From: Megaustenia siamemsis | Taxonomy: Eukaryota; Mollusca; Gastropoda; Stylommatophora; Ariophantidae | NCBI GenBank assembly: GCA_032433765.1 | Contig: JAVIAB010000160.1 | Span: 19,640,615 to 19,704,614, forward strand | Direction: 5' to 3' | DNA length: 64,000 nt | In this document: positions 21,620 to 33,654 of the stretch, one piece after another | How the letters are laid out: each line of letters opens with the position of its first letter | Position numbering within the stretch: position 1 is the first letter of the stretch | The notes under the pieces: generated by a model | What the model saw: the letters and a program-made list of their open reading frames with translations, nothing else | What the model was told of the DNA's origin: nothing | Database searches by the model: none | Made by a program: the position numbers and the translations under genes

Positions 21620-22640
21620 AGGTGTCATAGTAGGCTTCTCAAAAAGCGAACACAGTATTTGTCATGTCTGGATAGTCTTGTTCGAGAATGACAAAGACTT
21701 GTTCACATATAGTGAATAAATTATTAATAAGACATCCGGTCAGTATGGTGGATAGGCGACAGGAACCGTTTGAGGCTCTGTTTGAAGTGTTCTTTGCTGC
21801 AGTTTCCTCATATTCCAAGTTTGGCTTGCTGCGCGAGCTATTGAGTCTAGTGCACTGTGCACACCGTGAGCTGTGTATTTCATCCGGATCGTTTTTCGAT
21901 ATTCCGGTTGTTTACGTTAAATAATGATATCGTGTGACAAAGGGCAGTTTAGCTGCTTTCACTTTCGGTGCAGTTACGCCTGATGTCATTTGGCGTGTGA
22001 TATTGCTGCTATGATGAAGATTGCAGTTGCCTTTTTGTTTGGATCATTCATTGCGATGAGATGTTAATTCGGATGATTCCATTTGCGGGCGTTGAGCAAT
22101 TACGGATTTTAGTTCATTTGCAGTGATACCGGAGCCTTCGACTAACTACAATCACAACTACAACTACAATGATGAAGAGACTGACATTAGTGATTTTGCT
22201 GTGTCTTTGCTTTGATATAATATTCTTTTCTTGACATGTTGTTTCTTCATGTCTCCAATTTTCATACCACTCTTATTCAGTGCGCGCAGTTTCTGTAGTT
22301 TGTTTCCATATTTTCACTGTTGATGTTGAATCGTTTCATGAGGAACAAGTAGGTATCTTTAAAACTAAATGCTGGTAAGTCGATAGGTTCCGCATTTGTC
22401 GCCAATTTGCTTTACAGAATGTCTTTTGGAATTCTACCTTCTTCCATACGGGTCACGTATCCTAGCCATCTCAAACGACGTGATTCGGCAGGGCAAATAT
22501 GCTGCTGTAGTGTTTGCTCCTTAAGAACAGTGATGGAGACACGACGGTGCTGTCTGATGCTTAGTATTGCATGTAGACAGAATAGGTAGAATGCGTCTGG
22601 CTGGTGTTCTTGATGAGTATATGTTGTAATCCGAAAGACT
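21620..22640 (-). pseudogene. LINE C-terminal fragment with zinc-finger-like end
   Basis: The minus strand reads RLRWLGYVTRMEEGRIPKDI near 22490-22420, then FKDTYLFLMKRFNINSENME, ALDSIARAASQTW, RTLQTEPQTVPV, and near 21690-21640 HSRTRLSRHDKYC, a C2H2-like tail found at the end of some LINE ORF2 proteins. There are many stops and frame changes. Confidence 0.7.
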
Positions 22641-22682
22641 TGGACCGTTCTTAGATTTTTGATTGCTTCTCAGGGCAAGACC

Positions 22683-23338
22683 CTGAGATGACCATTTCTT
22701 ATGAAGTCAAGACGCTGAGATGAACTTTCTTAGAGGCCAAAACGCTGAGATGACCTTTCTTAGAGGCCAAGACGCTGAGATGACCTTTCTTAGAGGCTAA
22801 GACGCTGAGATGACCTTTCTTAGAGGCCAAAACGCTGAGATGACCTTTTCTTAGAGGCCAAGACGCTGAGGTGACCTTTCTTAGAGGCAAAGACGCTGAG
22901 ATGACCTTTCTTAGAGGCCAAAACGCTGAGATGGCCTTTCTTAGAGGCCAAAACGCTGAGATAACCTTTTTCAGAGGCCAAGACGCTGAGATGACCATTT
23001 TTTAAGAAGTCAAGACGCTGAGATAATCTTTCTTAGAGGCCAAAACGCTGAGATGACCTTTTCTTAGAGGCCAAAACGCTGAGATGACCTTTCTTAGAGG
23101 CCAAAACGCTGAGATGACCTTTCTTAGAGGCCAAGACGCTAAGATGACCTTTCTTAGAGGCCAAGACGCTAAGATGACCTTTCTTAGAGGCCAAAACGCT
23201 GAGATGACCTTTCTTAGAGGCCAAAACGCTGAGATGACATTTTTCAGAGATGAAGACGTTGAGATGACCTTTCTTAGAAGTAAAGATGCTGAGATGACCT
23301 TTTTCAGAAATGAAGACGTTGATATGACCTTTTTTTAG
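22683..23338. repeat. 30-bp minisatellite, both strands open
   Basis: About 22 units of 30 bp on the core GACGCTGAGATGACCTTTCT then TAGAGGCCAA. The length is a multiple of three, so the minus strand reads a decapeptide repeat (ASKKGHLSVL) and the plus strand reads MTFLRGQDAK. Single-base slips break the frames near 22850, 23000 and 23225. No start context or exon signals support coding. Confidence 0.95.
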
Positions 23339-23339
23339 A

Positions 23340-23714
23340 TCAGAAAGTAGTTAGTAGTTATTTAAATGTGGATCATATTTCCCCACAGAATTGAGTAACC
23401 TAGTCCAACTTTTCTTTTGTTGTATTTTATTTTTACATTTGTTATTGCTTATATCCCATCAAGTACACATCGATTTTTATTTGAAAACCTACGTAATCAC
23501 ATTTTAATTACGACATCTTCGTATTAGGATTCATGCACATTTTGTGAAGTGTTATTTATCAAATGTCTGTATCAGGCGGTACATATTTTATGTTAAGCAA
23601 CATAATAGGAACAAAAATACGACTTGCGAAAGCATTTCTTCAGAACAAACTATGGGAAACCGGTGAGGACCCTCGATCTTGTTGATGACTCAGGCTAGTA
23701 TTGATGTCTCATCA
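23340..23714. other. No recognisable feature
   Basis: AT-rich sequence with no motif seen. Confidence 0.5.
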
Positions 23715-23990
23715 TCATCATCATCATCAAGTACCGGGCCTGCTGGCGTTGGTGATAATGTCTCTTCACAACTTTCGATCTTGACAGTTATTTATCATTT
23801 CTGTTGTTGACATTCTGCCAAGCCATTCACTTAAGCTGTCTGGTATTTTTTCTGTTTGCTTCCTTCCCCCTATCTCTTCGTCCCTCAATTTTTCCAGTTG
23901 TTACAATATATTCCAGTTGTTCTCTTCTCATTACATGGCCCAAACAATGATGATTGTTTCTTCCTAATATTGGAAATTAGCTTTTAATTT
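23715..23990 (-). pseudogene. LINE 3' fragment, VMRREQLEYIV type
   Basis: The minus strand reads LGHVMRREQLEYIVTTGKIE and LSEWLGRM, with the tail GATGATGATGATGATG. The sequence is closely similar to the piece at 27391-27624. Confidence 0.8.
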
Positions 23991-24519
23991 TAGATGTCTA
24001 GTAATAGTTAATTTGCTGAAAAACAAGAATGTACTTCTCTTACGCTATTTGCTAAATATCAGTTTGAGCTTCTTTATTTTCTATATCTTTTGAGGTTCTT
24101 TATATTCTATGTCCGTTGTGAGTAATATTCTGTGTTATCTTCTTTGGATTTATTTTAGTCATGGATGTCATGCACTTATGTTCGTCTCATCTATTTGCTT
24201 CTTTCTGTCTGTCTTAGTTGGCATGTGCTCAGTGGTCATATGTCCGACTATATTGTTATTAATCATTTTTCATATCAGGTACAAACTACGATATGACCAC
24301 TAGAGGCACCATTGTGTGTTCATGAGGCCTTTTTATATAGATATGTCCAGATTGTTAAATACAAGAGAATCTAAAAGGGGCGCCAACTTAAATTAATTTC
24401 ATCATTGCTTCAAGTAATGTATATCTGTCCCTGATATTAATAAACATTGTTATTTGAACTATATTTGACGCAATATTTAATCTTAATTCAAGGGAAAGAA
24501 TAACTGATGAGATTGCGTT
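23991..24519. other. Unassigned sequence
   Basis: A plus-strand frame (24109-24303) is hydrophobic and Cys-rich but lacks any family motif. The base composition is T-rich, which alone yields hydrophobic residues. Confidence 0.4.
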
Positions 24520-24672
24520 TTACACGCTATCAGAGCATGCCAAGACAGTTCTTGTCTGAGACGAGACGAGGGCTGTTCCCGCGACGTTTTGGTCTCTGCT
24601 AACGTTTTGACCAATCATCTTGTGGCAGCTGGACTTTGCTACAGACTTACTTTCGATGTGGCTTCCGGGAAA
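24520..24672 (-). CDS. Candidate last exon of the GPCR (C-terminal tail)
   Basis: A very good acceptor (pyrimidine tract, then CTGTTTCAG) opens a frame of 50 codons ending in TAA. The peptide is Ser/Thr-rich (SHIESKSVAKSSC, TALVSSQTRTVLA), as expected for a receptor tail. The stretch is also richer in CpG than its surroundings. Against it, the upstream exon's best donor is phase 2, which would instead read CFPEATSKVSL and stop. A homopolymer error upstream could explain the mismatch. It is a candidate only. Confidence 0.35.
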   Translation of the reverse strand, partial: FPGSHIESKSVAKSSCHKMIGQNVSRDQNVAGTALVSSQTRTVLACSDSV

Positions 24673-24770
24673 CTGAAACAGAATACATAGAAAGAAGAAG
24701 TATATAAATGTATATATAAATGTGTTTGTTTTACAGACTTTTATATAAATGAAATAATCAGTTTAAATGA

Positions 24771-24790
24771 GGGGTGGGGGGGGGGGGGAA
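24771..24790. repeat. G-rich homopolymer run
   Basis: GGGGTGGGGGGGGGGGGG-type run directly upstream of purine-rich sequence; a simple repeat. Confidence 0.9.
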
Positions 24791-24889
24791 TAGATAAAAA
24801 GAGTCAGCGTTAGAAGGAGAATAAGAGAAAGAGAGGCAAATAGAAAAAAAGATAGGCAAACAGTAATAAGATAAATAAAATGGGACATA

Positions 24890-25016
<127 letters not shown>

Positions 25017-25334
25017 AACTCTATTTTACTGAGAAATTTTTCTAATGCTTATTTTGCCAGTGATAAATTGACAGGCCCAGCTGCAGAATTAATTATTATG
25101 TCGAGGGATCTTGCCTTTTGCTTCTCTTTTCTTCTAGACTTTATTTAATTTTTAAATGTTTTTATGCCTACATTTTTGTTTACATATATTCTTCATGCTT
25201 TACGAACGGACTTCATGTTTTTTCTCGGTCTGTTTTTATATTTCACATGAAGGAGATTTCACATATGAATATCTTGCAGACGAGTTTGAATCTCAGTTTG
25301 GTCTACCAAGAGCGAATATATACATCGTCAACCA

Positions 25335-27390
25335 ACATGAGTTAGTCAATACAATAACATGAGATAGTCTCAATACAATTACATGAGTTAGTTTCAATAC
25401 AATAAGATGAGATAGTCTCAATACAATAACATGAGATAGTCTCAATACAATAACTAACATGGATTAGTCAATACAATTACATGAGATAGTCTCAATACAA
25501 TAACTAACATGGGTTAGTCAATAAAATAACATGAGATAGTCTCAATACAATTACATGAGATAGTCTCAATACAATAACTAACATGGGTTAGTCAATACAA
25601 TAACATGAGATAGTCTCAATACAATAACATAAGATAGTCTCAATACAATAACTAACATGGGTTAGTCAATACAATAACATGAGATAGTCTCAATACAATA
25701 ACCAACATGGGTTAGTCAATACAATACATGAGATAGCCTCAATACAATAACCAACATGGGTTAGTCAAAACAATAACATGAGATAGTCTCAATACAATAA
25801 CATGAGATAGTCTCAATACAATAACCAACATGAGATAGTCAATACAATAACATGAGATAGTCTCAATACAATAACCAACATGAGATAGTCAATACAATAA
25901 CATGAGATAGTCTCAATACAATAACATGAGATAGTGTCAATACAATAACAGAGATAGTCTCAATACAATAACATGAGGTAGTCTCAATACAATAACTAAC
26001 ATGGGTTAGTCAATACAATAACCAACATGAGATAGTCAATACAATAACATGAGATAGTCTCAATACAATAACCAACATGAGATAGTCTCAATACAATAAC
26101 ATGATATAGTCTCAATACAATAACCAACATGAGATAGTCTCAATACAATAATATGAGATAGTCTCAATACAATAGCCAACATGAGATCTTCTCAATACAA
26201 TAACTAACATGGGTTAGTCAATACAACAACATGAGATAGTCAATACAATAACCAACATGAGATAGTCAATACAATAACCAACATGAGATAGTCAATACAA
26301 TAACATGAGATAGTCTCAATACAACAGCCAACATGAGATAGTCTCAATACAATAACATGAGATAGTCTCAATACAATAACTAACATGGGTTAGTCAATAC
26401 AATAACATGATAGTCTCAATACAATAACCAACATGGGTTAGTTAATACAATAACATGAGATAGCCTCAATACAATAACCAACATGGGTTAGTCAAAACAA
26501 TAACATGAGATAGTCTCAATACAATAACATGAGATAGTCTCAATACAATAACCAACATGAGATAGTCAATACAATAACATGAGATAGTCTCAATACAATA
26601 ACATGAGATTGTCTCATACAATAACCAACATGAATAGTCAATACAATAACATGAAGAGATATGAGCTCAATACAATAACATGAGATAGTCTCAATACAAT
26701 AACATGAGATAGTCTCAATACAATAACATGAGATAGTCTCAATACAATAACTAACATGAGATAGTCCAATACAAATACAACATGATATAGTCATACAATA
26801 CAAACATGAGATAGTCAATACATACCAACATGAGATAGTCATACATATACAAGATACTCAACTAACTAACATGGGTTAGTCAATACAATAACTAACATGA
26901 GATAGTCAATACAATAACCAACATGAGATAGTCAATACAACAACCAACATGAGATAGTCTCAATACAATAACATGAGATAGTCTCAATACAATAGCCAAC
27001 ATGAGATAGTCAATACAATAACATGAGATAGTCTCAATACAATAGCCAACATGAGATAGTCAATACAATAACATGAGATAGTCTCAATACACAACCAACA
27101 TGAGATAGTCTCAATACAATAACCAACATGAGATTGTCAATACAACAACCAACATGAGATAGTCTCAATACAACAACATGAGATAGTCTCAATACAATAA
27201 CCAACATGAGATAGTCAATACAATAACTAACATGAGATAGTCTCAATACAATAACCAAAGTGAGATAGTCTCAATACAATAACTAACATGAGATAGTCAA
27301 TACAACAACATGAGATAGTCTCAATATCAACAACCAACATGAGATAGTCTCAATACAACAACCAACCAAAGATCCAATAACCAACAACAA
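25335..27390. repeat. 24/26-bp minisatellite, first segment
   Basis: About 80 units mixing a 24-bp form (ATGAGATAGTCTCAATACAA then TAAC) and a 26-bp form (AACATGAGATAGTCAATACA then ATAACC). Order is irregular and unit boundaries near 26600-26870 are ragged. On the sense strand of the receptor it lies downstream of the exon at 30877-30977. Confidence 0.95.
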
Positions 27391-27624
27391 GATCATCATC
27401 ATCATCATTATCATTATCAGGTACGGGTCATCTGGCGTAGTTGATCATGTCTCTCCACAACTTTCGATCTCGGCAGCTATTTCTGTTATTAACCTTCTGC
27501 CAAGCCATTCTCTTAGGCTGTCTGTTAATTTTTTCTTTTTGCTTCCTCTATCTCTTCGTCCCTCAATTTTTCCAGTTGTTACAATATATTCCAGTTGTTC
27601 TCTTCTCATTACACGGCCAAAAAA
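27391..27624 (-). pseudogene. LINE 3' fragment inside the minisatellite
   Basis: The minus strand reads FFGRVMRREQLEYIVTTGKI, EGRRDRG and SLREWLGRR, then a long ATGATGATGATGATCTTG tail at 27391. The 26-bp array continues on both sides. Confidence 0.85.
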
Positions 27625-30600
27625 ACATAAGATAGTCAATACAATAACCAACATAAGATAGTCAATACAATAAACAACATGAGATAGCCAATACAATAAC
27701 CAACATAAGATAGTCAATACAATAACCAACATGAAATAGTCAATACCATAACCAACATAATATATTCAATACAATAACCAACATAAGGTAGTCAATACAA
27801 TAACCGACATAATATAGTCAATACAATAACCAACATAAGAATAGTCAATACAAAACCAACATAAGATAGTCAATACAATAGCCAACATGAAATAGTCAAT
27901 ACCATAACCAACATAAGATATTCAATACAATAACCAACATAAGGTAGTCAATACAATAACTGACATGAGATAGTCAATACAATAACCAACATGAGATAGT
28001 CAATACAATAACCGACATAATATAGTCAATACAATAACCAACATAAGATAGTCAATACAATAACCAACACAAGATAGTCAATACAATAACCAACACAAGA
28101 TAGTTAATACAATAACCAACACAAGATAGTCAATACAATAACCAACACAAGATAGTCAATACAATAACCAACACAAGATAGTCAATACAATAACCAACAC
28201 AAGATAGTCAATACAATAACCAACACAAAATAGTGAATACAATAACCAACACAAGATAGTCAATACAATAACCAACACAAGATAGTCAATACAATAACCA
28301 ACACAAGATAGTCAATACAATAACCAACACAAGATAGTCAATACAATAACCACACAAGATAGTCAATACAATAACCGACATAAGATAGTCAATACAATAA
28401 CCAAAATGAGATAGTCAATACAATAACCAACATAAGATAGTCAATACAATAACCAACACAAGATAGTCATTACAATAACCAACATAAAATAGTGAAAACA
28501 ATAACTGACATGAGATAGTCAATACAATAACCAACATAAACTATTCAATACATTAACTGACATGAGATAGTCAATACAATAACTGGCATGATATAGTCAA
28601 TACAATAACCAACATAAGCTAGTCAATACATTAACTGACATGAGATAGTCAATACAATAACCAACATAAACTAGTCAATACATTAACTGACATGAGATAG
28701 TCAATACAATAACCAACATAAACTATTCAATACATTAACTGACATGAGATAGTCAATACAATAATCAACATAAGATTGTCAATACAATAACCAACATAAG
28801 CTATTCAATACAATAACTGACATGAGATAGTCAATACAATAATCAACATAAGATTGTCAATGCAATAACCAACATAAACTAGTCAATACATTAACTGACA
28901 TGAGATAGTCAATACAATAACCAACATAAACTATTCAATACATTAACTGACATGAGATAGTCAATACAATAATCAACATAAACTATTCAATACATTAACT
29001 GACATGAGATAGTCAATACAATAACCAACATAAACTAGTCAATACATTAACTGACATGAGATAGTCAATACAATAATCAACATAAGATTGTCAATACAAT
29101 AACCAACATAAGCTAGTCAATACATTAACTGACATGAGATAGTCAATACAATAACCACATAAACTATTCAATACATTAACTGACATGAGATAGTCAATAC
29201 AATAACAAACATAAACTAGTCAATACATTAACTGACATGATATAGCCATACAATAATCAACATAAGATTGTCAATACAATAACCAACATAAGCTAGTCAA
29301 TACATTAACTGACATGAGATAGTCAATACAATAACCAACATAAACTAGTCAATACATTAACTGACATGAGATAGTCAATACAATAACCAACATAAACTAT
29401 TCAATACATTAACTGACATGAGATAGTCAATACAATAATCAACATAAGATTGTCAATACAATAACCAACATAAGCTATTCAATACAATAACTGACATGAG
29501 ATAGTCAATACAATAATCAACATAAGATTGTCAATGCAATAACCAACATAAACTAGTCAATACATTAACTGACATGAGATAGTCAATACAATAACCAACA
29601 TAAACTATTCAATACATTAACTGACATGAGATAGTCAATACAATAATCAACATAAACTATTCAATACATTAACTGACATGAGATAGTCAATACAATAACC
29701 AACATAAACTAGTCAATACATTAACTGACATGAGATAGTCAATACAATAATCAACATAAGATTGTCAATACAATAACCAACATAAGCTAGTCAATACATT
29801 AACTGACATGAGATAGTCAATACAATAACCAACATAAACTATTCAATACATTAACTGACATGAGATAGTCAATACAATAACAAACATAAACTAGTCAATA
29901 CATTAACTGACATGATATAGCCAATACAATAATCAACATAAGATTGTCAATACAATAACCAACATAAGCTAGTCAATACATTAACTGACATGAGATAGTC
30001 AATACAATAACCAACATAAACTAGTCAATACATTAACTGACATGAGATAGTCAATACAATAACCAACATAAACTATTCAATACATTAACTGACATGAGAT
30101 AGTCAATACAATAATCAACATAAGATTGTCAATACAATAACCAACATAAGCTATTCAATACAATAACTGACATGAGATAGTCAATACAATAATCAACATA
30201 AGATTGTCAATGCAATAACCAACATAAACTAGTCAATACATTAACTGACATGAGATAGTCAATACAATAACCAACATAAACTATTCAATACATTAACTGA
30301 CATGAGATAGTCAATACAATAATCAACATAAACTATTCAATACATTAACTGACATGAGATAGTCAATACAATAACCAACATAAACTAGTCAATACATTAA
30401 CTGACATGAGATAGTCAATACAATAATCAACATAAGATTGTCAATACAATAACCACATAAGCTAGTCAATACATTAACTGACATGAGATAGTCAATACAA
30501 TAACCAACATAAACTATTCAATACATTAACTGACATGAGATAGTCAATACAATAACAAACATAAACTAGTCAATACATTAACTGACATGATATAGCCAAT

Positions 30601-30870
30601 ACAATAATCAACATAAGATTGTCAATACAATAACAACATAAGCTAGTCAATACAATAACTGGCATGAGATAGTCAATACAATAACCAACATAAGATAGTC
30701 AATACAATAACCAACATAAGCTAGTCAATACAATAACTGGCATGAGATAGTCAATACAATAACCAACATAAGCTAGTCAATACAATAACCAGCAATAGCT
30801 AGTCAATACAATAACCAACATAAGATAGCCAATACAATAACACCACATAAGCTAGTCAATACAATAACCA
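27625..30870. repeat. 26-bp minisatellite, second segment
   Basis: About 125 units of 26 bp (AGATAGTCAATACAATAACC then AACATA). Several sub-families are arranged in blocks: AACACAAG near 28065-28370, and ACTGACATGAG alternating with ACATAAACTA from 28550 on. The array ends exactly at the donor of the exon at 30877-30977. Confidence 0.96.
28600..30650. repeat. Higher-order repeat, 3 x 676 bp
   Basis: Within the 26-bp array a block of 26 units (676 bp) is repeated about three times. The diagnostic variant AGATTGTCAATGCAATAACC has its TGC at 28861, 29535 and 30211. The first spacing is 674 because two single bases are missing (near 29155 and 29245). Copies are otherwise nearly identical by eye. 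Confidence 0.92.
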
Positions 30871-30876
30871 ACATAC

Positions 30877-30977
30877 CAATGATATTTTCCGAAACCAATA
30901 TGTTTGCACTGACATCTGATGAACTTGTTGACAAATGACCGGAAGCCTTTATGCATGAACCAGTACAGGATTGGGTT
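30877..30977 (-). CDS. GPCR exon: TM7 NPxxY and helix 8 (copy 2)
   Basis: An exon of 101 bp (33 codons and two bases). The acceptor is CTTTCACCCGCAG and the phase-2 donor is GTATGT. It encodes NPILYWFMHKGFRSFVNKFI, the TM7 NPxxY motif running into amphipathic helix 8, then RCQCK with two Cys that could be palmitoylated. It joins in phase 0 to exon 41699-41902, giving GHSNSAQ then NPILY. If the donor is not used, the frame runs into the minisatellite and stops after about seven residues. Confidence 0.9.
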
Positions 30978-31119
30978 CTGCGGGTGAAAGAGGACAATTA
31001 TGTTGACCCTACGTACAACGCTACATTTAGCGTTACAGTTTACTCACAACGCTCCACTTAAACACATTTGTCATAAATGTGAGTCTTTTCTGACGACCTC
31101 TCCCAGAGCTGATTAGACA

Positions 31120-31340
31120 TCTTATCATATTATCATCATCATAAGGGAGCATGCCCTTTGCAGGACGTCGCTTTCACCAATCCTGTCTGAAAGAATCTCT
31201 GTCTCTAGTCGATCTCTCATTTCTTCTGTTGTCATGTTCAAGGTCTCCTTGATGTATTTAAACCACCTACTTCTTGGTCTGCCCCTGATGCATTGCATGT
31301 GAACCATATCTTCCCTTTTCTTTTTCTTTCCAGTCCATTG
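31120..31340 (-). pseudogene. LINE family F 3' fragment
   Basis: The minus strand reads IRGRPRSRWFKYIKETLNMT and TEEMRDRLETEILSDR, ending in an ATGATGATAATATGAT tail. It is the same family as 4150-4430. Confidence 0.8.
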
Positions 31341-31344
31341 TTTT

Positions 31345-31455
31345 ATTATTATTATTATTATTACTATTTTTATTATTATTAATTTTTTATATTATTTTTT
31401 ATTATTTTTACTATTATTATTATTATTATTATCATTATTATTATTTTTATTATTT

Positions 31456-31486
<31 letters not shown>

Positions 31487-31594
31487 TTTTATTATTTTTA
31501 TTAATTTGTTATTATTATTTTTATTATTTTATTATTATTATTATTATTATCATTATTATTATTTTTATTATTTTTATTATTATTATTATTTTCC
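31345..31594. repeat. TTA-rich microsatellite (tail of SINE family 3)
   Basis: About 250 bp of TTATTATTATT with T-run and AC/ATC breaks. It is continuous with the 3' end of the minus-strand SINE at 31595-31907, so it is an expanded AAT tail. Confidence 0.95.
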
Positions 31595-31907
31595 GTTCTC
31601 CAGCTTTCACCTCAGGCGAAGTTCCTAGAAACCAGGAACTGAATATTGTGTTAGTCTGTTTTTCCCTGGCAGCCGTGTGCACAAGGGTCCATCGCCGCAC
31701 AGGCAGATAACTCCGTCTTCGGAGGAACTCACATTTTTCGTCGATGAGTTTTTTCGACGTTTCAAGCCGGGTCTCGCTGCTGAGACCAGGGGGGTTGCTG
31801 CAGAGAGAAATCATAAATAAATATCCCAACTGATGAATCCGGGATTTGAACTCACACCTTTTCTGTAAGAGACCGACGTCTTGTCTCGAGACCAACAGTT
31901 CCCCATT
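31595..31907 (-). repeat. SINE family 3 (tRNA-like head, AAT tail)
   Basis: The minus strand starts near GGGGAACTGTTGGTCTCGAG. It has a B-box-like GTGAGTTCAAATCCC and a GC-rich centre (GAGACCCGGCTTGAAACGTC), and ends in AATAATAATAATAAA. A single copy was seen, so the family is inferred from structure. Confidence 0.6.
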
Positions 31908-32099
31908 GTGTCTTTTGACACGGCCATAGTATTTTATTTTCCCCTGTAGACGGGTATTTTTAATCCAGTTCTATTTAATGTTTAAATCTTTTAGTGTATT
32001 GTCGTTGCTCATTATACACTCATGTTATTTCATAATTATCACACCATAAACATATGAATTATAAGGGCACACAGGTATTATCATAATCATGTGCCATAA

Positions 32100-32480
32100 T
32101 GGCTGGCGAAGGAGACCATGTCCGTCCACAATACTCTGACCTCAGTGCATCTTATGAATTCTGTTACCGACAGTTTACCGTGCCACTACACCGAGCTATC
32201 GAGTATCTTTACTCTTTGTCGTCCGTGATATCTCGTTCCCTGTATTCTGCCAGTTGTTACCAGTAATATAACTTTAATATTTACATGATGTGTGCGAAAG
32301 ATGTCGATTGTTTCTTTCTGATGTTTTTTTAGAGCCCTCTTTTTCGCTGGCTCTTTGAGAATGTCGTTGTTGGTCTTTTTAACTCTCTAGGCAACGCTCT
32401 CAACATTCTTCGGAGAAATCCCATCTCTGTGGCCTCTATCGTCTTTTCATTGCATTTTAATGGTACTATGACAAAAATCC
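32100..32480 (-). pseudogene. LINE 3' fragment, HIMRR-like, degenerate
   Basis: The minus strand gives KKHQKETIDIFRTHHV, LVTTGRIQGTRYHGRQR and LWTDMVS in shifting frames, similar to 12140-12515. Confidence 0.6.
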
Positions 32481-32577
32481 ACTATTTAAAACATAAAATA
32501 GTAGGCAGTTCTCTCTTTCTTTCTGGGTTCACTCGATGGCTGCTATAGGAAAGATTGTCGTTTTCATCATCGAACAT

Positions 32578-32750
32578 TAAGTTCATGTAGGTGAATTAAG
32601 TTGGTGTAGGTGAATTCAGTTGGTGTAGGTGATTTAATTTGGTGTAGGTGAATTAAGTTGGTGTAGGTGAATTAAGTTGGTGTAGGTGAATTAATTTGGT
32701 GTAGGTGAATTAAGTTGGTGTAGGTGATTAAGTTGGTGTAGGTGAATTAT
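32578..32750. repeat. 19-bp minisatellite
   Basis: Nine units of GTTGGTGTAGGTGAATTAA with minor variants. Confidence 0.95.
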
Positions 32751-32879
32751 ATTGTGGTTTTTTTGTGTGCTATCTGCCTAGGCAGTCTGAAGTAGAGTTT
32801 TAAATCGTACCCAGACTTCACTGATCGCCGATATATCTAGTGGTAAGGAGCTATCTCTAGTAGTGATCTTCAGGTTACC

Positions 32880-33300
32880 TGTCCTTTGCAGAACGTTGCA
32901 TTCTTCACAGCCCGCGTGATAGAGTTTATGTCTTTGGACAGACTCTTACAGAACGTTGAACTCGTTAGAATCTGTCTGAAAGAATCTCAGTCTCTAGCCA
33001 GATCTCCCATTTCTTCTGTTATAATGCTCAAGCTCTCCTTGCTGTCTTGGAACCATTTCTACTTGGTGTGCCCCTGATGCGTCGCCCAAGAATCATAGCT
33101 TCCACTATTGTTCCTTCCAGTCCGCTGTGCCTTAAGACGTGGCCATAGTATTTTAAAGTCCTCTGTAGAATGGTGTTTATAAGTCAGCTCTTTTTAATGT
33201 TGAAATCTTTTAATATGTCTTCATTGTTCTTTTTCATTATTCAAGGTATCTTTAAGATTTCTCTGCAGTATGGTGTTTCAAATGAATCGATTGTCTTCCA
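32880..33300 (-). pseudogene. LINE family F C-terminal fragment
   Basis: The minus strand reads ILKDFNIKKS, LINTILQRTLKYYGHVLR and EEMGDLARD, then DSFRQ. 33015-32950 holds about one copy of the sequence that forms the 61-bp array at 4422-5345, making this the likely single-copy parent form. A partial second unit follows near 32930-32885. Confidence 0.75.
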
Positions 33301-33349
33301 TGCTGTTTACAGGATTGTCCATAACTCAACAGCCATAAGTTGCTATCAG

Positions 33350-33650
33350 GAAAAACATGTTCTCTCTCTCTCTTTCCTCTTTTCTCTCTCTCTCTGCGAT
33401 CAAGACTCAATCAGAGTAGGATTCCAGACTCTCTCATGAAGTCAGCTGTCTGTTCAAGTGATTCGATTGCCCCACATAGTTTCTCTTCCAGAGAGGTGGG
33501 TGTGGATCACATTGCTCTTCTCAGGTCTGTGTACTGGGGACAATCCTGTAGAACATGTTTTGTAGTCATATAGTCCAGCGTACAGTGACATAAGCTGGTT
33601 GTACCTATTTTGAATTTATTGAACATGTGATTCCACGGAGAGAAATTCTA
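33350..33650 (-). pseudogene. LINE RNase H-type element, 3' fragment
   Basis: The minus strand reads NHMFNKFKIGTTSLCHC, TTKHVLQDCPQYTDLRRA and STPTSLEEKLCGAIESLEQT. The same text appears on the plus strand at 36870-37160. A short CT microsatellite at 33360-33400 adjoins. Confidence 0.75.
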
Positions 33651-33654
33651 ACTA

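Noticed and set aside
21312..21719. Plus-strand frame across the N gap
   Set aside because: It includes 100 unknown bases of arbitrary length, and the minus strand at 21640-21690 reads as a LINE zinc-finger-like tail.
22169..22234. Short plus-strand frame MMKRLTLVILLCLCF resembling a signal peptide
   Set aside because: It stops after 21 codons and lies antisense in a degenerate LINE C-terminus; there is no donor site that would extend it.
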